DNA of 64,000 bases from Blautia sp. Marseille-P3087. Lineage in GTDB: Bacteria; Bacillota; Clostridia; Lachnospirales; Lachnospiraceae. Where the stretch lies: NCBI RefSeq assembly GCF_900120195.1, contig NZ_LT635539.1, positions 3,154,661 through 3,218,660 on the forward strand, written 5' to 3'. A program made the position numbers and the translations under genes. Shown in pieces: positions 8,034 through 15,744 of the stretch; positions within the stretch are counted from its first letter, which is position 1, and the number at the start of each line of letters is the position of its first letter. Under the pieces are notes generated by a model that did no database searches, was not told the DNA's origin, and saw nothing but the letters and a program-made list of their open reading frames with translations.

Positions 8034-8322
8034 ACAAAGTCCGAATGCCAAGATTGCAGTCCAGTATGCCGTTGCTTATCAGTATGAACACAGGGAAGAA
8101 GCAGACCACCATGGCGTAGTGATTCCAGATGAATTTTGTGAAGGAAGTTTTTGCAGTAGGCTTTATGAAGAAATAGCAAAACGAAAGAAAAAGATTTGTG
8201 AAAAACTTCAGGTAGATGAAGATATAGATCTTGAGCATATCATCAATTTCATGGAAGATTTTACAAGGTATATGTCTATGAAAATGTATGAGTACGGTGC
8301 TTTGATGGGTACAAAAGAGTAA
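7997..8322 (+). CDS. Hypothetical helical protein
   Basis: From ATG 7997 (MDIARVEDQQEFEQ), overlapping the end of the capsid remnant in another frame; an in-frame ATG also exists at 7975. It is about 108 residues, acidic and helical, ending EDFTRYMSMKMYEYGALMG. It ends just before a terminator. No motif recognised. The start may itself be a deletion junction, since the frame appears in the middle of the capsid remnant. Confidence 0.5.
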
Positions 8323-8339
8323 AGGTTATACTATATAGT

Positions 8340-8370
8340 GGCACCTGGCAAAAAAGTCAGGTGCCTTTTT
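8340..8370 (+). terminator. Intrinsic terminator
   Basis: Perfect 8-bp stem GGCACCTG / CAGGTGCC followed by TTTTT. Confidence 0.75.
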
Positions 8371-8437
8371 AGGAATAACTTTAGCAGAGAGTTAAAAATT
8401 ATCATGTTATAGTATCAACAAATGAAGGATTTTTTCG

Positions 8438-8443
8438 TATAAT
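8438..8443 (+). promoter_or_regulatory. -10 box upstream of the pilin gene
   Basis: TATAAT 57 bp before ATG 8500, after a terminator, indicating independent transcription of the pilin-like gene. The -35 is not clear. Confidence 0.45.
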
Positions 8444-8499
8444 ATCACGAAATAGAAAGTCTATTGTGATTAAAAATTCAAGAAAGGTTGTCGTAAAAC

Positions 8500-8898
8500 A
8501 TGGAAAGAAATAATAATGGATTCACACTTGTAGAATTGGTAGTTGTGATTTCTATTATTGGTGTATTGATTGCAATTTTAGCTCCAGGGTATACATCGAA
8601 AATACACAAGGCGAAAGTAGCAACGGATTGGGCGAATGTGAAATCTTATTATAATGAGATACAAACAGATTATATGTTTACTGATAAGTACAATCCTAAA
8701 GTTCCCACTGATTGGCATACAAATCCAAATTATAATTGGAAGATGCTTACTTCATTAAGTGGGGAAAAAGTACCGATGAAAACAGGAGTGTGTGCTGTGA
8801 GTTTTGAAGAAAGCAACGGCTATTCCATAACATATCAGTGTAATGCAGGACATTCACAATGCGAGTTTGAGGTGGGAGTACAGAAATCTGATTCATAA
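8500..8898 (+). CDS. Orphan type IV prepilin-like protein
   Basis: 132 residues with a class III prepilin signal: MERNNN-G, then FTLVELVVVISIIGVLIAILAP, i.e. cleavage after Gly with Glu at mature position 5, followed by a small globular domain. Three Cys (CAVSF, YQCNAG, SQCEFEV) could form a disulfide. Pilins need a prepilin peptidase and assembly ATPase, none of which is near; the chromosomal pilus genes at 45780-49695 are in the same window. Flanked by terminators and phage fragments, with its own -10 box, it looks like mobile cargo. The family is clear from the signal; the role is unknown. Confidence 0.85.
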   Translation: MERNNNGFTLVELVVVISIIGVLIAILAPGYTSKIHKAKVATDWANVKSYYNEIQTDYMFTDKYNPKVPTDWHTNPNYNWKMLTSLSGEKVPMKTGVCAVSFEESNGYSITYQCNAGHSQCEFEVGVQKSDS

Positions 8899-9006
8899 TA
8901 AAAAAAGAGATTGATTGTGAAAAGCCATATGGTAAATAGTATTTTAAGATATATACGGTTGTAAATGATCATTTGTTAGTTTGAAAATTTTATAATGTTA
9001 CATAGA

Positions 9007-9034
9007 ACATCTGTCAGAAATGGCAGGTGTTTTT
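9007..9034 (+). terminator. Intrinsic terminator
   Basis: ACATCTGTC, loop AGAAAT, GGCAGGTGT with G-U pairs, then TTTT; nearly the same sequence as the hairpin at 7690. Confidence 0.55.
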
Positions 9035-9043
9035 CATTTGTTT

Positions 9044-9067
9044 GGAGCTCAAGAGGCTCCTTTTTTT
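9044..9067 (+). terminator. Second intrinsic terminator
   Basis: GGAGC / GCTCC hairpin with loop TCAAGAG and a T7 run, directly before the tape-measure fragment. Confidence 0.6.
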
Positions 9068-9095
9068 GTATCCGTTTTTAAGGAGGTGAGAGTTT

Positions 9096-9497
9096 ATGGC
9101 AGGTCGTATTCAGGGTATTACTGTAGAGATTGGCGGAGATACAACTAAATTACAAAATGCCCTGAAGGGTGTGAACGGACAGATTAAGTCTACACAGCAG
9201 CAACTGAAGGATGTGGACAAACTTTTAAAGCTAGATCCGGGAAATACAGAGCTTTTGGCACAAAAACACAAGCTCCTTGGAGAAGCAGTGGAGGGAACGA
9301 AAGAGAAACTTACTACTTTAAAGGCAGCCGCAGAACAGGCAAATACAGCCCTCGCAAATAGAGAGATTTCGCAGTCACAGTATGATGCGCTTCAAAGAGA
9401 GATTATTGAGACTGAGCAGGACTTAAAGAGACTGGAGGAACAGGCCAATCAGTCTGCAACTGCTGCAAATTTTGAGTCCTCCATGGTGGTGAAATGA
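9096..9497 (+). pseudogene. Phage tail tape-measure protein, N-terminal fragment
   Basis: RBS AAGGAGGTGA. 133 residues starting MAGRIQGITVEIGGDTTKLQNAL, followed by KLLKLDPGNTELLAQKHKLL and a coiled-coil stretch rich in Ala/Glu/Gln, typical of the first part of tape-measure proteins of Firmicutes siphophages. Normal length is many hundreds of residues with a membrane-like middle; here a stop follows ANFESSMVVK, so at least 80% is missing. The stop overlaps the start of the next fragment (ATGAG). Confidence 0.8.
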
Positions 9498-9958
9498 GTG
9501 TAAAGCGGGAAGATAATATCTGTACGATTACTTTTGAAGATGAAAACTGGAAAGAGGAAGCACCGGAAGTATTCACTGTTACGGATGGTGCAGTTCCTTT
9601 TTATACAGCAGATACGTGGAAATATAATAAAAAAAATACATTCCGAAGTGGAGAGATCGGAAACAGTGCGACCTCAGAGACAACGATCAAGGTCATGTAT
9701 GAGGAAGAAGGGTTACTGAATTTAAACTGTGCAGTATTCAGTGAGCAGGGCTATGACAAGCTGCACGTTCTGATTGATGGAGTAGAAAAGGTTACGCTTT
9801 CCGGTACGGTAAATTTTAAAGAATATGAGTTTGCTATGACAGCCGGAGAACACAGGTGTAACTTTGAATGTATATACTCATGTGGGATTGGACGATGCAG
9901 AAAAAGAATTGAAAAATGCAAAAGTTGTAGAAATATGCAATTTTATAGATGGAATTAG
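9494..9958 (+). pseudogene. Phage structural protein fragment ending in out-of-frame integrase DNA
   Basis: Frame of 154 residues. The first roughly 125 (EDNICTITFEDENWKEE, AVPFYTADTWKYNKKNTF, EYEFAMTAGEHRCNF) are beta-rich and look like a tail- or baseplate-associated phage protein with a carbohydrate-binding-like domain. From about 9866 the DNA is the 3' part of a tyrosine integrase gene read in the wrong frame (CIYSCGIGRCRKRIEK). The junction records a deletion between a late phage gene and int. Confidence 0.55.
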
Positions 9959-10151
9959 GAGAGTATATAGTTTTTCGAATCTTAATGATTTTTTTAAAAT
10001 GGATATTCCAAATATAAAAAGTATATTGGAAGCGATTGATATTAATGAATTAAGTAAAGAAAAAAAGACTCGGAAGATAGCAGTGGAGAAATTAAAAATT
10101 AAATTACAAGAATACTTAGAACTCATTGAAACACCTATATACAAAATATAA
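9864..10151 (+). pseudogene. Tyrosine integrase, C-terminal remnant
   Basis: The frame reads MNVYTHVGLDDAEKELKNAK, equivalent to the end of the intact integrase (MNVYTHIGFDDAEEELKRM at about 32280). It includes the catalytic Tyr and nothing before it. The next 70 residues (ICNFIDGIRRVYSFSN...) are not shared with the other integrases and may be a divergent tail or another joined fragment. It lies about 300 bp before att core B, the normal place for int, so it shows that E1 once had its own integrase. Confidence 0.75.
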
Positions 10152-10249
10152 AATACACAGTATTATGATTATTGTGAAAGAACACTTTTTTACACAACTG
10201 GTATCTTAATTTAGCTTTTATAAGTATAATGATAAAGAGGATGCTGATA

Positions 10250-10448
10250 GTAGTCTGCACCCCCTAAACTGACTACGATTTGACTACTACACACGGAAGT
10301 GATTTACTCCGTTTTGCAGTATTATGCAAAAAGTGTAGTCTAAACGATGAAAATAAATGCTCTTGCCGGACAGGGCAAAATGCCCCAAAACTCGGCATCT
10401 CTTAGCATTTTAAGAGGAGAAAATATTATGATACGAGTACTTTTCATC
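10250..10448. other. Right end of E1: candidate integrase arm sites
   Basis: Contains TAGTAG/TACTAC repeats (GACTACGATTTGACTACTAC 10271-10290), TTGCAGTATT (10314-10323; also present 145 bp before core C) and repeated TTTTGC/GCAAAA words, then RBS AGAGGAGA and ATG 10428 with seven LMW-PTP codons before the core. Confidence 0.5.
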
Positions 10449-10458
10449 TGCCACGGCA
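10449..10458 (+). repeat. att core copy B (TGCCACGGCA)
   Basis: Lies in the reading frame M-I-R-V-L-F-I-C-H-G-T-L-stop starting at ATG 10428. Marks the E1/E2 boundary. Confidence 0.8.
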
Positions 10459-10603
10459 CTCTTTGAAAGCTTCGTCAAAAAGCCAGTAAAATCAAGATCT
10501 GGAGGGCATAGGCGGTTAGAAAATAACCCGAAAATAACCCATGGGATTTTGTGCAGGTATTACATGTAAATATAGATGATATTTGGGACGCAACATGATA
10601 GAA

Positions 10604-10644
10604 AAGCTGTAAGATTTTGAAAAGAGAAATCTTATGGCTTTTTT
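10604..10644 (+). terminator. Intrinsic terminator near the left end of E2
   Basis: AAGCTGTAAGATTT / AAATCTTATGGCTT (G-U pairs) then TTTT. It would insulate E2 genes from transcription entering through the att site. Confidence 0.65.
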
Positions 10645-10677
10645 GCAAACAAATAGAAGAGAAAAATAGTGTTAAAA

Positions 10678-10731
10678 TGTAAAAAAATATTTTACAATAT
10701 TATTGATAAATACTCTTTATTTGAATATAAT
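10678..10731 (+). promoter_or_regulatory. Promoter with upstream inverted-repeat operator
   Basis: TTGATA (10703-10708), 17-bp spacer, TATAAT (10726-10731). Just upstream is TGTAAAA-AAATA-TTTTACA (10678-10696), a perfect 7-bp inverted repeat suited to a Cro/CI-type dimer. It precedes the XRE gene and is probably its autoregulatory operator. Confidence 0.6.
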
Positions 10732-10763
10732 TAGGGTAGAAAAGAGAAAAGGAGGTCATCACA

Positions 10764-11132
10764 ATGAAGTTTGATGAATTATTTGAACAGAGAAGTCTGG
10801 TGGCTTCGAAGTTAAAAGATTGTATTAGAGATATGGGGTATACAAAAGTATCCTTTGCGACAAAGGCAGATATTTCACGACCAACTCTTGATAAGTTGCT
10901 GAATGGCAGTATAGACAGCAAGAGTTCTTTTGATCGCCATCTGCAGAAAATACTGAAATTACTCAATATGACGGTAGAAGACTTGATGTTGTATCATTCA
11001 GCTCCCTCAAAGCTCTCTACAGCAACGGTGTATTCACAGAACGCACCGATGGATCATGAAATGAACGATACAGCAAAGAAGCAGTATAATTTACTTCTTG
11101 ATGTAATTGATTTGTGTGCGATTTATTATTAA
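10764..11132 (+). CDS. XRE-family HTH regulator (antitoxin-like)
   Basis: 122 residues, RBS AAAGGAGGT. The N-terminal half is a Cro/CI HTH (KLKDCIRDMGYTKVSFATKA, then DISRPTLDKLLNGSI as the recognition helix region); the C-terminal half is a helical tail (HEMNDTAKKQYNLLLDVIDLC). It is first in a three-gene set with an ImmA/IrrE-like metallopeptidase and a PIN-like gene, resembling the Xre/COG2856 toxin-antitoxin type or phage immunity-repressor pairs, where the peptidase controls the repressor. An inverted repeat at its promoter fits autoregulation. Confidence 0.75.
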   Translation: MKFDELFEQRSLVASKLKDCIRDMGYTKVSFATKADISRPTLDKLLNGSIDSKSSFDRHLQKILKLLNMTVEDLMLYHSAPSKLSTATVYSQNAPMDHEMNDTAKKQYNLLLDVIDLCAIYY

Positions 11133-11197
11133 AGGTACCTATAATTTACCGAATAGCAGTTTTGTGTCAATCGAAATGAAATGGAGATGTGGATTAG

Positions 11198-11980
11198 ATG
11201 AGTGAATTAATTACTGCCCAAAATTTGGAGCTTGTTATAGAAAAGAATCATGAGATTAAAGAGGAAGTTCTAGCACAGGCAATTAGACTCCAGACAAATC
11301 CATCTATAATGAAAGTTGCATCAGCTCCCCAACTTGCACTACTAATTTTACAGGGATTTGGTTTGATTCAGATGCCTATAGAAGATAAATATTGGAGTGG
11401 AGCTATATTTGTTAAGGACGAAAAGATTATTCCTGTTATAAATACTGCACTCCCCAGAGCAAACCAATATTTTACAGCGTGGCATGAGATATATCATTTG
11501 ATGTTTGATAAAGTATCATTTGACCATTTTATTGAAACTGATAATACACTAGAAGAGAGAAAAGCGGAGTATTTTGCAGCATGTATGCTGTTAAATGGTG
11601 TTGACAGGTATTTTACAGAACTTCCGGAAGCAGAGTTTGTTTCAAAAATATTCCATTGTATGTCAACATTTCAAGCACCATATAAAGCAGTGTTGGTATC
11701 TTTATATGAATATGCTATACAAAGTGAAAATGAAAAGCTTTGTGGCAAAATCAAAGAAGTATTTGACCTTCAATTTGATGATTTACCAAACAGATTCAGA
11801 ATGCTTGGATTGGACGACAGTCTGGTATGCCCTTCTTATGTTGTCAATACGTCTTCTTTACAAGAAAAAATAAAGAGGACAAGAGATGAAAATCCTGAGC
11901 TTCGTTATCATGAAGATAATGAGGATTATTTAAAGAATATTATGGCTGAAATAGCTCTGATAACAAGGAGGAGGGAATGA
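11198..11980 (+). CDS. ImmA/IrrE-family (COG2856) zinc metallopeptidase
   Basis: 260 residues from ATG 11198. The zinc-binding HExxH is in TAWHEIYHLMFD (about residues 94-105), and the downstream Glu is likely in ERKAEYFAACMLL, the usual E-x-x-A-x-x-F/A helix of the family. Family members cleave XRE repressors (ImmA of ICEBs1, IrrE/PprI) or act as toxins with Xre antitoxins. The C-terminal 120 residues are an extension without a known motif. Its stop overlaps the next start by 4 bp (ATGA), so the two proteins are translationally coupled. Confidence 0.8.
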   Translation: MSELITAQNLELVIEKNHEIKEEVLAQAIRLQTNPSIMKVASAPQLALLILQGFGLIQMPIEDKYWSGAIFVKDEKIIPVINTALPRANQYFTAWHEIYHLMFDKVSFDHFIETDNTLEERKAEYFAACMLLNGVDRYFTELPEAEFVSKIFHCMSTFQAPYKAVLVSLYEYAIQSENEKLCGKIKEVFDLQFDDLPNRFRMLGLDDSLVCPSYVVNTSSLQEKIKRTRDENPELRYHEDNEDYLKNIMAEIALITRRRE

Positions 11981-12387
11981 TAGATATAGAAAAAATTGAA
12001 AACATAGATGATAAAAAGCATATCGCTCTTTTAGATACTTCATCAATCTCTTTTATGCAGGGACTGAAAATGAAAGGCATACAACCAGAGGACATATTGA
12101 AAGATTATGATTTGATTCTGATTCCGGAATGGGTGTTAACTGAAATAAATGATGCTCCAGGAAGAGCTAATTATGTACAAGGATTAATAGAAATGGGATA
12201 CCCGATATACTGCATTAAAGAGGAATCATATTCGGATTTGACAAATAACGAAGAAGGGAATCTTTATCAGATAGTCCTGGCATCAACGCACCAGTTGGAA
12301 AGAATCAGAAGCTATTTGCGTCGTCATGTTGAAAAAGTGGATCCGCTTGATATGGAAGCATGTCTGGGATGCAATATGATAGAATGA
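11977..12387 (+). CDS. PIN-like domain protein, 3'-truncated
   Basis: 136 residues, coupled to the metallopeptidase by ATGA. HIALLDTSSISFMQGLKMKG gives the first PIN-like acidic residue, and LILIPEWVLTEINDAPGRAN the second region with Glu. The later acidic cluster expected near the C-terminus is absent: the reading ends DPLDMEACLGCNMIE just before a LysR gene of other origin, so the gene seems cut by a recombination junction. PIN proteins are RNases, often toxins; loss of the C-terminal half would inactivate it. The PIN assignment is by pattern and moderate. Confidence 0.5.
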   Translation: MIDIEKIENIDDKKHIALLDTSSISFMQGLKMKGIQPEDILKDYDLILIPEWVLTEINDAPGRANYVQGLIEMGYPIYCIKEESYSDLTNNEEGNLYQIVLASTHQLERIRSYLRRHVEKVDPLDMEACLGCNMIE

Positions 12388-12419
12388 TTTACAAGAAAAA
12401 TTTGTAGGAATATAAAGAT

Positions 12420-13298
12420 ATGGAATTAAGATTATTACGCTATTTTTTAACAGTAGCAAAAGAACAGAGCTTTACAAAAGCAGCAGAACAATTGCATATT
12501 ACCCAGCCAACACTTTCCAGACAAATGGCAACATTTGAAGAGGAACTTGGAGTAACATTGTTTAATCGAAGTGGAAAGAAGATTTCTCTTACTGATGAAG
12601 GAGTTTTGTTAAAAAGACGTGCTTTGGAGATTCTTGATCTTGAAGAAAAAACATTGGAGGAACTTAAGGGAAAAGAAGATGTTGTGGAGGGTACCATAAC
12701 CATTGGATGCGGTGAATTTGCAGCAGTGGAGACATTGGCGAAAATATGCAAAACATATAAAGAAAAATATCCGCTGGTTCAGATTGTATTGCATACTGCA
12801 ACAGCAGATGCAGTGTATGAGATGATGAACAAAGGACTTGTAGATATTGCATTATTCATGGAGCCGGTGGACACTGAAGGGCTGGATTATATCCGGATCA
12901 CAGATTACGATCACTGGTGTGTCGGAATGCGGCCGGATGATCCGCTGGCAGAAAAAGAGTTTATAAAAAAAGAAGATCTTATTGGAAAGCCCTTGATCCT
13001 GCCGGAAAGAATGAACGTTCAAAGTGAACTTGCCAACTGGTTTGGGAAAGACTTTTCAAAATTACAGATTGCTTTTACGAGTAATCTTGGAACGAATGCC
13101 GGAGTTATGGCGGCAAATGGACTGGGGTATCCGATTTCAATTGAGGGTGCTGCAAAGTATTGGCGAGAGGATATTCTTGTACAGCGAAGAATTTCTCCTG
13201 AAATCACGACCAGTACGGTGATTGCCTGGCGACGGAATATCCCATATTCTTTGGCAGTCCGTAAAATGATCGAGGAGATTAATGCTTTTCAGGCATAA
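12420..13298 (+). CDS. LysR-family transcriptional regulator
   Basis: 292 residues, the normal family length. The N-terminal winged HTH reads RYFLTVAKEQSFTKAAEQLH-ITQPTLSRQMATFEEELGVTLFNR. The rest is the periplasmic-binding-like effector domain (EGTITIGCGEFAAVETLA, VDIALFMEPVD). It ends with its own terminator, and the four genes downstream in the same direction are flavin-dependent or related enzymes, which it probably controls in response to their substrate. It appears intact. The weak RBS (GTAGGAAT) and start at 12420 suit low expression. Confidence 0.9.
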   Translation: MELRLLRYFLTVAKEQSFTKAAEQLHITQPTLSRQMATFEEELGVTLFNRSGKKISLTDEGVLLKRRALEILDLEEKTLEELKGKEDVVEGTITIGCGEFAAVETLAKICKTYKEKYPLVQIVLHTATADAVYEMMNKGLVDIALFMEPVDTEGLDYIRITDYDHWCVGMRPDDPLAEKEFIKKEDLIGKPLILPERMNVQSELANWFGKDFSKLQIAFTSNLGTNAGVMAANGLGYPISIEGAAKYWREDILVQRRISPEITTSTVIAWRRNIPYSLAVRKMIEEINAFQA

Positions 13299-13350
13299 AA
13301 CAAAATTCAATATAAGCATTAGACATAATGAAGCGATAGAGCTTAAAATA

Positions 13351-13388
13351 GATGTGTAAGATGAATGTAAATCTTATACATCTATTTT
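13351..13388 (+). terminator. Intrinsic terminator after lysR
   Basis: GATGTGTAAGAT / ATCTTATACATC (one G-U pair) followed by a T-rich run. It separates lysR from the flavodoxin operon. Confidence 0.7.
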
Positions 13389-13424
13389 TTTGTGAAAAAT
13401 ACGTATAGAAAGGGGCTTTTTATT

Positions 13425-13895
13425 ATGAGTAAAAAATTAGTGGCATTTTTCAGTGCAAGCGGAACAACAAAAAAAGTAGCACAGATGATCGCAGAGGAAG
13501 CAAAAGCGGATTTGTTTGAGATTGAGCCGAAAGTTCCATATACAAAGCCTGATCTTGACTGGATGAATAAAAAATCCAGAAGCAGTGTGGAAATGAGTGA
13601 TAAAAAATATAGACCGGCGATTATGAAAAAAGAGATGGATATGAGTTCTTATGACGAGATCCTTCTGGGATTCCCAATCTGGTGGTATGTGGCTCCGACA
13701 ATCATCAATACATTTTTAGAAACTTACGATTTCAGTGGTAAAAAGATTGTGCTTTTTGCAACATCCGGAGGAAGTGGATTTGGGAATACTGTGAAAGAAT
13801 TGCAGTCATCTGCATCAGACGCAGTTATTACAGAAGGCAGACTGTTAAATTGTGGAACGAAACAGGAAATCACTGAATGGGTAAACTCTTTATAA
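13425..13895 (+). CDS. Flavodoxin
   Basis: 156 residues from ATG 13425, preceded by AAAGGGG. The FMN phosphate-binding loop is FFSASGTTKKVAQMIAEE at the N-terminus; LGFPIWWYVAPTIINTFLE is the isoalloxazine-stacking loop with Trp and Tyr; FATSGGSGFGNTVKELQ follows. This is the single-domain flavodoxin-4-like type seen in Clostridia. It probably supplies electrons to the neighbouring oxidoreductases. First gene of a tight four-gene operon. Confidence 0.85.
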   Translation: MSKKLVAFFSASGTTKKVAQMIAEEAKADLFEIEPKVPYTKPDLDWMNKKSRSSVEMSDKKYRPAIMKKEMDMSSYDEILLGFPIWWYVAPTIINTFLETYDFSGKKIVLFATSGGSGFGNTVKELQSSASDAVITEGRLLNCGTKQEITEWVNSL

Positions 13896-13922
13896 ATAAC
13901 AGCGTTATGGAGGTATCAGAAT

Positions 13923-14690
13923 ATGGGAAAAATAGTACAGACAGCAGGAAGAAATACACTTGGTGAATTCGCACCGGAATTTGCACATTTTAACGATGAT
14001 GTACTTTTCGGCGAAAACTGGAATAACCAGGACATCGACGTAAAAACAAGAAGCATTATTACCGTGGTTGCTCTGATGGCTTCCGGAATTACGGATTCAT
14101 CTTTAAGATATCATCTTCAAAATGCAAAAAATCATGGTGTGACACAAAAAGAGATTGCTGCAGTGATCACACATGCTGCATTCTATGCAGGTTGGCCAAA
14201 AGCATGGGCTGTTTTCAATCTTGCAAAGGAAGTGTGGGAAACAGGCGAAGGAGATTTGCCATACGAAGAGGAAGCGATGCGGGCGCATGCAAAAGAGATG
14301 GTATTTCCAATTGGTGCACCAAACGATGGCTTTGCACAGTATTTTTCGGGCAGAAGTTTTCTTGCACCGATTTCTATTTCTCAGGTTGGAATTTTCAATG
14401 TGACATTCGAACCAGAATGCAGAAATAACTGGCATATCCATCATGCAAAAAGTGGAGGCGGACAGATTCTGGTATGCGTTGCCGGAAGAGGATATTATCA
14501 GGTAGAAGGTAAAGAAGCTGTAGAAATGAAGCCAGGCGACTGCATCAATATTCCGGCAGAAGTGAAACACTGGCATGGCGCCGCACCGGATGAATGGTTT
14601 AGCCATCTTGCAATAGAGGTGCCGGGCGAAAATAGTTCCAATGAATGGCTTGAACCGGTAAGTGATGAAGAATATAGAAAACTAAAATAG
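13923..14690 (+). CDS. Carboxymuconolactone decarboxylase-family protein fused to a cupin domain
   Basis: 255 residues, RBS GGAGGT. Residues about 1-115 are a CMD/AhpD-like helical domain (FGENWNNQDIDVKTRSIITVVALMA; EIAAVITHAAFYAGWPKAW), lacking the C-x-x-C of true AhpD. Residues about 155-245 are a cupin with metal ligands in RNNWHIHHAKSGGG and VKHWHGAAPDEWFSHLAIE. Two-domain proteins of this type are common in gut Clostridia beside flavodoxins and LysR regulators. The reaction is unknown; a role in detoxifying small carbonyl or aromatic compounds is an inference. Confidence 0.85.
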   Translation: MGKIVQTAGRNTLGEFAPEFAHFNDDVLFGENWNNQDIDVKTRSIITVVALMASGITDSSLRYHLQNAKNHGVTQKEIAAVITHAAFYAGWPKAWAVFNLAKEVWETGEGDLPYEEEAMRAHAKEMVFPIGAPNDGFAQYFSGRSFLAPISISQVGIFNVTFEPECRNNWHIHHAKSGGGQILVCVAGRGYYQVEGKEAVEMKPGDCINIPAEVKHWHGAAPDEWFSHLAIEVPGENSSNEWLEPVSDEEYRKLK

Positions 14691-14743
14691 GAAGGTTGAA
14701 AAAAGTATATTTACAAGACAATTTGCAGATGGGGGTTATATTT

Positions 14744-15742
14744 ATGTTGAAAACAGAAGAATTAAAACTAGTATCAGAATGGGATAAAACTTTTCCAAAA
14801 AGTGAAAAAGTAGATCATGAGAAAGTAACATTTGTAAATCGTTATGGAATCACACTTGCTGCAGATTTGTATAAGCCGAAAAATGCATTTGGGAAATATC
14901 CAGCGATTGCTGTAAGTGGACCATTTGGTGCAGTCAAAGAACAGTGTTCCGGACTGTATGCGCAGACGATGGCTGAAAAAGGATACCTTACTATTGCATT
15001 TGATCCTTCTTTTACGGGAGAAAGTGGAGGCAATCCAAGATACATGGCTTCTCCGGATATTAATACAGAAGATTTCATGGCTGCTGTTGATTTCCTTTCT
15101 GTTCGGGAAGAGGTAGATCAAGATAGAATAGGAATCATTGGAATCTGTGGCTGGGGTGGGATGGCTCTTAACGCAGCTGCACTCGATACAAGAATAAAAG
15201 CAACGGTTGCATCTACCATGTATGATATGACAAGGGTAAATGCGAATGGGTACTTTGATTCTGAAGACAGTGAAGAAGCACGTTATGCGAAGAAGCAGTC
15301 GCTGAATACCCTCAGAACACAAGAATACTGTAAAGGCGAATATTCCAGAGCTGGTGGTTGTGTTTCTCTTCCGGTTCCAGAGGATGCCCCTTTCTTTGTA
15401 AAAGATTACAGTGAGTATTATAAAGGCAGATGTTATCATAAAAGAAGCCTGAATTCCAATGATGGCTGGAACAGTATTGGATGTATGTCATTTATGAATC
15501 AGCCAATATTAAAGTACAGTAATGAAATCAGAAGTGCAGTCCTCATTGTTCACGGAGAAAAAGCACACAGCTATTATTTTGGAAAAGATGCTTATGAAAA
15601 TATGATTAAGGACAGCAAGTACACATCCAATAAAGAGCTGCTAACAATTCCAGGGGCTGTTCATACAGATCTTTACGATAATCTGGATGTAATCCCATTT
15701 GATAAAATCCAGAAATTTTTTGAAGAAAACGGAGTTGGTTAA
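14744..15742 (+). CDS. Alpha/beta hydrolase, dienelactone-hydrolase-like with Cys nucleophile
   Basis: 332 residues. ATG 14744 is chosen because GGGGGT precedes it, whereas the in-frame upstream start (14696) lies right after the previous gene. The nucleophile elbow is IGIIGICGWGGMALN, i.e. Gly-x-Cys-x-Gly with Cys in place of Ser, as in dienelactone hydrolases. The oxyanion/lid region FDPSFTGESGG precedes it, and the catalytic Asp and His are likely in SAVLIVHGEKAHS and PGAVHTDLYD. The substrate is unknown. It lies between the CMD-cupin and flavin reductase genes, so these enzymes probably act on one substrate class. Confidence 0.8.
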   Translation: MLKTEELKLVSEWDKTFPKSEKVDHEKVTFVNRYGITLAADLYKPKNAFGKYPAIAVSGPFGAVKEQCSGLYAQTMAEKGYLTIAFDPSFTGESGGNPRYMASPDINTEDFMAAVDFLSVREEVDQDRIGIIGICGWGGMALNAAALDTRIKATVASTMYDMTRVNANGYFDSEDSEEARYAKKQSLNTLRTQEYCKGEYSRAGGCVSLPVPEDAPFFVKDYSEYYKGRCYHKRSLNSNDGWNSIGCMSFMNQPILKYSNEIRSAVLIVHGEKAHSYYFGKDAYENMIKDSKYTSNKELLTIPGAVHTDLYDNLDVIPFDKIQKFFEENGVG

Positions 15743-15744
15743 TT

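Larger units (their letters stand above)
3111..10448. mobile_element. Element E1: degraded prophage-like element with redox cargo
   Basis: Bounded by att cores A and B. Contents are a possible small RNA, a PBECR4-like fragment, a receiver-domain fragment, a redox operon, terminase, portal/capsid and tape-measure fragments, an orphan pilin, and the C-terminal tail of an integrase just before core B. The broken phage genes and missing integrase show large internal deletions, so the element cannot move on its own. Confidence 0.75.
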
